The notes under the pieces are model-generated. The model had not been told where the DNA came from and searched no databases. It saw only the letters and a list, made by a program, of their open reading frames with translations. A stretch of DNA of 40,411 nucleotides from Pseudomonadota bacterium (GTDB taxonomy: Bacteria > Pseudomonadota > Alphaproteobacteria > Acetobacterales > Acetobacteraceae): positions 53,325 to 93,735 of the forward strand of contig JABBOH010000002.1 of assembly GCA_019351895.1 (NCBI GenBank), given 5' to 3'. The position numbers and the translations under genes are program-made. This document shows, one piece after another, positions 36,476 to 40,411 of this stretch. Numbering within the stretch: position 1 is the first letter of the stretch; each line of letters opens with the position of its first letter.

Positions 36476-37687
36476 TCAGCTTTCGAGGAACTGGTTCCAG
36501 CGCCGGACGAGATAATTGTGCTCCCGCATCGTGGTGTTCCAGAGCGCGATGCGCGAGATGCGGTCGAGTACCGAGCCGCCGCTACGGCTCGTGCCCTCCG
36601 CGACGACGAGCGAGCCGTCCGGTCCCGGCAAGTCCATGCTCGCGGGCTTGCCCTCGTACCAGAAGCTCCATTCGGGCTCGGAGAGGTGCCCCCGCACATT
36701 GTCCGAAGCCGAGACATAGAGGCCGTAGCGGGTCATCTGCGCGCCGACCCACCCCGCAAGCCACCAGTTGAGATAGGCGTAGGCGGCATCGAGCGCGCGT
36801 CCCTCGGTTCGGCCCGATAACGCCATGCAGCCGTGCCAGCCGCGATAGCCCTCCACCGGCACGGCGTTGCGCACGTCGACGCCGCGTGACCAGAGATCGG
36901 ACAGCGCCGAGGCCCAGAGGCTGCCGATGACGACTGTGCCCGCCTCCATCAGCGGCACGATATCGGAGACCGACTGCCAGAGCGTGTGGAAATGCCCCGC
37001 CTTCTTCCGCTGGATCAGAATGCGCACCATCGTGTCGATCTCGGCGATCGAGAGGTCGGCGGGGTCGGCGAACTCCGCGAGGCCCTGTGCGGTGAGCGCC
37101 AGGGCAGCTTCGGCGGCGCCAATCGTCGGGTCCGCGACCAGCGCGACCTTCCCGGCGAGGCGGGGATCGAGCAGCCAGCCCCAACTTTCCGCGTCGCCAT
37201 TCATCGCGGCTTCCACGGCGCCCGGCAGATAGCCGAAGGCATCGACGTTGTAGACGCCCGGCACCGCCGTCACCGCCTCGGTGCGGTGGATGCCGAGCCG
37301 CCGGTCGGGCGAGACGTAGAGCCCCGAGAGCGGCATGGTTTCCGAGCGGTCGACGCGGCCCGTCATGCGCAGCGCCTGATCGCGATGGATGATCTGGTCC
37401 CAGGCCTGGATGCGCCGCGTGTCCACGGGCTGCAGCACGCCCGCCCACCACACCACGTCCAGGCTATGGAACCACTGGTCGTAGATGTCGAAACCGCCTG
37501 GGCTGCGCACCGCCATCTGTTGCGCCGCCACGCCGTCGAGCGTGATGAACTCGATGTCGAAGCCGAGATCCGCGACGGCCCGCGCCCGGATCGTCTCGTT
37601 CTGCGTGACCGCCGTGCCCAGCACCCGCAGCGCCGGGCGCGGCGGAAGGATGGCGGGCGCCGCGAGCGGAGCGCCTCCGGGCGGCAT
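36476..37687 (-). CDS. PotD/PotF-like solute-binding protein without a visible export signal
   Basis: About 403 aa, of the polyamine/putrescine binding-protein family (COG0687 type). It begins the fold with LRVLGTAVTQNETIRARAVA, and typical later parts are FDIYDQWFHSLDVVW, VYNVDAFGYLP, LAGKVALVADPTIGAAEAAL and YAYLNWWLAGW. The N-terminus from the ATG at 37687 is MPPGGAPLAAPAILPPRPAL. APAIL is the usual cleavage region of Tat-exported relatives, but the twin-arginine and hydrophobic parts are missing because the cyclase gene ends just upstream (37693). It is the last gene of the carboxylase operon. No ABC permease is in the window. Confidence 0.85.
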   Translation of the reverse strand: MPPGGAPLAAPAILPPRPALRVLGTAVTQNETIRARAVADLGFDIEFITLDGVAAQQMAVRSPGGFDIYDQWFHSLDVVWWAGVLQPVDTRRIQAWDQIIHRDQALRMTGRVDRSETMPLSGLYVSPDRRLGIHRTEAVTAVPGVYNVDAFGYLPGAVEAAMNGDAESWGWLLDPRLAGKVALVADPTIGAAEAALALTAQGLAEFADPADLSIAEIDTMVRILIQRKKAGHFHTLWQSVSDIVPLMEAGTVVIGSLWASALSDLWSRGVDVRNAVPVEGYRGWHGCMALSGRTEGRALDAAYAYLNWWLAGWVGAQMTRYGLYVSASDNVRGHLSEPEWSFWYEGKPASMDLPGPDGSLVVAEGTSRSGGSVLDRISRIALWNTTMREHNYLVRRWNQFLES

Positions 37688-37692
37688 CCCCC

Positions 37693-38391
37693 TCAGGCGT
37701 CCAGTATCGCGAAGGCCCGCACCGGCGAGCCCGAACCCCCGGCGATCTTGAGCGGCACGCCGAAGAACTGGAACTCGCCGCAGCCCACGAGCTGTTCGAG
37801 GTTGATGAGCCACTCCCAGTGGCTGATGCCAAGCTCTCGGCACAGGCGATGTTGCGCGAACACGTTGTCGCTGGGCCGATCCGTCGACGGCCCCTCGACG
37901 CCATGCATACGCGAGCCGCGCGCATGCAGCCAGCGCGTCGCCTCGACCGTGAGTTGCGGATTCTTCCAGACGCTGTCGAGCCCCGGATAGGTGCGGGCGT
38001 GAAAGCCCGTGCAGAGCAGCACGATATGGCCATCGACCGCGACGCCGGCCGCACTCTCGGCGGCGGCCATGTCGGCCTCGGTGATGTCGCCGAGATCGGG
38101 GATGTGGCGAAGATCGAAGCAGACGGCGGGCCCCATGAAAAGCTCGAGCGGCATCGCGTCGATGCTCGCGCCGTTGGGGCCGACGTGGCGGAAGGCGTCG
38201 ACATGCGTGCCGACATGGTCGAGCGTCGCGATGAAATTCGTCTGGAAGGTCATGGCGTCGCCCGGCACGCCGAGCCCGAGTTCCAGCGAGCGTTCATGCG
38301 TCAGGTGCTGCGTGATCACCGGCCGTTGGAACAGCTTGTGCGTCGGCATGTTGTCTTCGATCAGCAGGCTGAGATCGACGATGCGGCTCAT
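37693..38391 (-). CDS. Cyclase-family metal-dependent hydrolase (kynurenine formamidase/isatin hydrolase type)
   Basis: A 232-aa protein with the family motif HVGTHVDAFRHV (residues 59-70), whose histidines and aspartate bind manganese or zinc. The start RIVDLSLLIEDNMPTH is normal, and LLCTGFH with the segments to GVPLKIAGGSGSPVRAFA complete the fold. Members open amide or lactam rings or hydrolyse N-formyl groups. Its ATG overlaps the biotin-carrier stop by one base (TGATG), so the two are tightly coupled. The placement suggests a hydrolytic step before or after biotin-dependent carboxylation; the substrate is unknown. Confidence 0.9.
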   Translation of the reverse strand: MSRIVDLSLLIEDNMPTHKLFQRPVITQHLTHERSLELGLGVPGDAMTFQTNFIATLDHVGTHVDAFRHVGPNGASIDAMPLELFMGPAVCFDLRHIPDLGDITEADMAAAESAAGVAVDGHIVLLCTGFHARTYPGLDSVWKNPQLTVEATRWLHARGSRMHGVEGPSTDRPSDNVFAQHRLCRELGISHWEWLINLEQLVGCGEFQFFGVPLKIAGGSGSPVRAFAILDA

Positions 38392-38609
38392 CAGTCGAGT
38401 TCCACCGCGGGTGCGTCGGCGTCCAGCCCCTCCTGGTCGTTCGCGACGTGAACGGCCGAGACGGTGCCGGCAATGGGGGCCGTATGCGGCACCTCCATCT
38501 TCATCACCTCCATGATGAACAGCACGTCGCCCTCCGCGACCGCGTCGCCAGGCTTGACCAGCACCTTCCAGACGTTGCCAGCGGTCTGCGTGCGAATTTC
38601 GGTGGCCAT
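38391..38609 (-). CDS. Small biotin carboxyl carrier protein (biotinyl/lipoyl domain)
   Basis: A free 72-aa domain. The biotin site EVMKME is at residues 34-39 with K37 the modified lysine; GDVLFIMEVMKMEVPHTAP and IAGTVSAVHV follow the family pattern. It lacks the N-terminal part of AccB, so it is not the fatty-acid carrier but a stand-alone carrier as in small catabolic carboxylases. It lies 18 bp after the carboxyltransferase gene and overlaps the cyclase start by one base. A biotin carboxylase partner must be encoded elsewhere, possibly just outside the window. Confidence 0.93.
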   Translation of the reverse strand: MATEIRTQTAGNVWKVLVKPGDAVAEGDVLFIMEVMKMEVPHTAPIAGTVSAVHVANDQEGLDADAPAVELD

Positions 38610-38627
38610 GCGATCAATCTCCCAACA

Positions 38628-39608
38628 TCAGCTTTGGATCGACGCCTCGGAACACAGCGCGCTGAGGCTGCGCGCCAGCCCTTGCGCCTCGGCCACGGAG
38701 ACGGCGCGGAAACGATACACCTCTCCCGGTTTCGATTGCGCGAGCTTCCAGAATGCCGCCTGCGGAACCGTGTAGGGGTTGATGAACCCACCCATTGAGG
38801 GACCGTCATTCACCAGGATGATCGGCGTCTGCCCGGCGAGGTTGATCGCCCCCAACGGATAGCCCTGGTCGATGATGTTGGACGGCAGCGAGCCATGCTC
38901 GGGCGCCTTGTTCATCGCCTTCTCGGTGAAGGTCCAATCTGGACCGTCGAGCCGAAAGCCGGTTCGGTCCGATTTGCCGGAGAGCTTCCAGTCGGTCGAG
39001 AGAAAACGCTCATGCCCTTCCGCGTCAATCCAGTCGTCATTCGGGCCGGCGACGACCTCGATCTCCCAGCGGCGATCCGTCGAGATCACAGGCCGCGCCT
39101 CGGCTTTCACGCGCCGACCTGCGCGCGCTTCGGTCGCGGGCGCACCTGTCGGCACGGTTTGGCCGGGCTTGACGGCATACCCTCCCATGCCGCCGATTCC
39201 CGCCTTGTGGAAGGTCGCGCGCGACCCGAGCCAGGGCTCCACCTCGATGCCGCCGGCAACCGCGATATAGGCGCGGGTGCCGAGCTTCGCGAAGGCCATC
39301 GCCAGAACCTGCCCGGGCTGGGCCGCCACGCTTTCCCATAGCGGGACCGGCACGCCATCGAGCGTCGGCTGCATGTCCGCGCCGGTCACCGCGAAGATTG
39401 CGGCATCATCGAAGCGGAGCGTCGGCCCCATATACTGGCATTCGAGCCCCGCCGCGCCAGGCGCATTGCCGACCAGCAGGTTAGCCAGTCGGAACGACCA
39501 GCTATCCATCGGACCCGACGGCGGGAAGCCCTGGTTCCAGTAGCCGTAGCGGCCGGGCCAGTCCTGCACGGAGGTTTCCAGGCCCGGCTTGACGACCGTG
39601 AAGCTCAT
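38628..39608 (-). CDS. Biotin-dependent carboxyltransferase family protein (KipA/PxpC, allophanate hydrolase subunit 2 type)
   Basis: A 326-aa protein starting MSFTVVKPGLETSVQDWPG, the family signature, and containing FPPSGPMDSWSFRLANLLVG, FAVTGADMQPTLDG and GTRAYIAVAGGIEVEPWLGS. Later GYPLGAINLAGQTPIILVNDG closes the active-site cleft. KipA-type proteins form a pair with KipI-type proteins, related to the carboxyltransferase part of urea carboxylase and to the 5-oxoprolinase PxpBC. The ATG overlaps the partner gene stop by 4 bp (ATGA). The linked biotin carrier favours a carboxyltransferase over a 5-oxoprolinase role; no pxpA is in the window. Confidence 0.92.
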   Translation of the reverse strand: MSFTVVKPGLETSVQDWPGRYGYWNQGFPPSGPMDSWSFRLANLLVGNAPGAAGLECQYMGPTLRFDDAAIFAVTGADMQPTLDGVPVPLWESVAAQPGQVLAMAFAKLGTRAYIAVAGGIEVEPWLGSRATFHKAGIGGMGGYAVKPGQTVPTGAPATEARAGRRVKAEARPVISTDRRWEIEVVAGPNDDWIDAEGHERFLSTDWKLSGKSDRTGFRLDGPDWTFTEKAMNKAPEHGSLPSNIIDQGYPLGAINLAGQTPIILVNDGPSMGGFINPYTVPQAAFWKLAQSKPGEVYRFRAVSVAEAQGLARSLSALCSEASIQS

Positions 39609-40411
39609 GACCGCCTCCCTTCGCCAAGCGATGCCGTCCAGCTCTTGTAGAGGGCCACGGAGAATTTCCCGTAGCCGACCATGTTGTATTGATAGGTTCC
39701 GTCCGCGACCTCGCGCTCGATCGCTTCGAACTCCGCGACGGAACAGGGCACGAAGCGCACCCGGTCGCCGGGGCGGAACAGGCAGATCGACCCCTCGAAG
39801 GCCGCGAAGCGTTGCGCCCGATCCCAGATCGGCACTGGCGTGCGGGCGAAGATCTGATAGCCCCCGGGGAGCGCCTCGGGGTAGATCGCCGTCGATGCGC
39901 CGCCCAACCCAATGGCGCCGCCCGGCGTCCAGGTGCGCGGCGGGTTGTATTTCGGCGCGGTCATCTTGGCGCGCGGGTCAAGCGCCATCATGAACGGCAG
40001 CCCCGGCCAGAAGCCCAAGGAGGCCACCCAGTATTCGGTGCCCGAATGGACCCGCACGAAATCATCCGTGTCGCGCAGCCCGTTCAGCTCGACCATCAAC
40101 TCCGGGTCGGGGGTCTTCGGGGCGATCTTCGCGATGTAGTCGTCGACGCAGGCGCGCGTCCAGGGATCGAGATAGACCGCCGGAAAATACCAGAGCCGGC
40201 TCTCCAGCTCCAAGGCGTCGGACGGCCCTAGCCCGGCCACGAGCTTGGCGAGTTCGGCCGACAGATCATCGAAGCCGATAAGCTCCGGCTCATAATGCAC
40301 GAGCATGGAGGCGAAGCAGGGCGCGGTCTCGATGACGCCCTTGATGCGCGCCTCGGCGATAGCGGCGGCCAGCCCCTGCGCCATGAAGTTGAGTTCCAGG
40401 TTCATCTCGTT
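39605..40411 (-). CDS. KipI/PxpB-like carboxyltransferase subunit, 5' end cut by the window
   Basis: The frame is open to the right window edge, and homologues have about 20-30 more residues upstream, so the true start lies outside; the ATG at 40405 is internal. Family parts: VIETAPCFASMLVHYEPE, then after an insert GTEYWVASLGFWPGLPFMMA, PPRTWTPGGAIGLGGASTAI, LPGGYQIFARTPVPIW and FRPGDRVRFVP. It is longer than Bacillus KipI and nearer the urea carboxylase half. It is the first visible gene of an operon running leftwards through pxpC-like, biotin carrier, cyclase and binding-protein genes. Confidence 0.92.
   Translation of the reverse strand, partial: NEMNLELNFMAQGLAAAIAEARIKGVIETAPCFASMLVHYEPELIGFDDLSAELAKLVAGLGPSDALELESRLWYFPAVYLDPWTRACVDDYIAKIAPKTPDPELMVELNGLRDTDDFVRVHSGTEYWVASLGFWPGLPFMMALDPRAKMTAPKYNPPRTWTPGGAIGLGGASTAIYPEALPGGYQIFARTPVPIWDRAQRFAAFEGSICLFRPGDRVRFVPCSVAEFEAIEREVADGTYQYNMVGYGKFSVALYKSWTASLGEGRRS

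Noticed and set aside
37687-37843. N-terminal extension of the binding protein upstream of the ATG at 37687
   Set aside because: It would overlap the cyclase gene by about 150 bp, and the extra residues are Arg-rich with no signal-peptide character.
39605-40405. Calling the rightmost gene complete from the ATG at 40405
   Set aside because: The frame stays open to the window edge and the usual N-terminal strands of the family are missing, so the start is outside.

Overview
The window is GC-rich, with dense, often overlapping genes, and reads as a chromosome segment of an alphaproteobacterium. Acetobacteraceae or a close Rhodospirillales relative is most likely. I base this on the order cpoB(ybgF)-tilS-ftsH-folP-glmM-thiD, on the alphaproteobacterial-type SerC, and on a fused bcsAB gene followed by bcsD as in Komagataeibacter. 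No tRNA, rRNA, CRISPR array, insertion sequence or prophage gene was seen. The placement is by recognition of protein sequence only.

Region 1 (1-9034, all +) is housekeeping: the 3' end of cpoB, tilS, ftsH with a strong terminator, folP, glmM, thiD, then an overlapping membrane acyltransferase gene and a secreted DUF1223 protein with a CxxC motif. Region 2 (9014-10870, -) holds a DUF6314 gene and an ECF sigma factor (SigF type) with its overlapping NrsF-type membrane anti-sigma gene. An exact GTAACC-N16-CGAA element lies upstream of sigF, and a second exact copy lies just upstream of the DUF1223 gene, which suggests a local SigF regulon. Region 3 (10972-15159, +) contains serC-serA, a 47-codon membrane peptide gene and a zinc alcohol dehydrogenase.

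Region 4 (15160-27871, +) is a 535-bp leader followed by a 12-kb type I cellulose synthesis operon: bcsZ with a Tat-type signal, a Pro/Tyr-rich protein in the place of ccpAx/bcsH, bcsQ, fused bcsAB, bcsC and bcsD. c-di-GMP control is expected from the PilZ domain in BcsA. Region 5 (27876-33099, -) has an unusual two-domain glycosyltransferase-like protein, accA, a polysaccharide ABC exporter pair (KpsM/KpsT or Wzm/Wzt type) and a small lipoprotein.

Region 6 (33260-36455) has a lytic transglycosylase with a C-terminal SPOR domain, an alpha/beta hydrolase of the haloperoxidase type, and a small cupin. Region 7 (36476-40411, -) is a tightly packed operon cut by the window edge: KipI/PxpB-like and KipA/PxpC-like carboxyltransferase halves, a 72-aa biotin carrier, a cyclase-family metal hydrolase and a PotD-like binding protein that seems to lack an export signal. 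It looks like a catabolic, biotin-dependent carboxylase pathway of unknown substrate.
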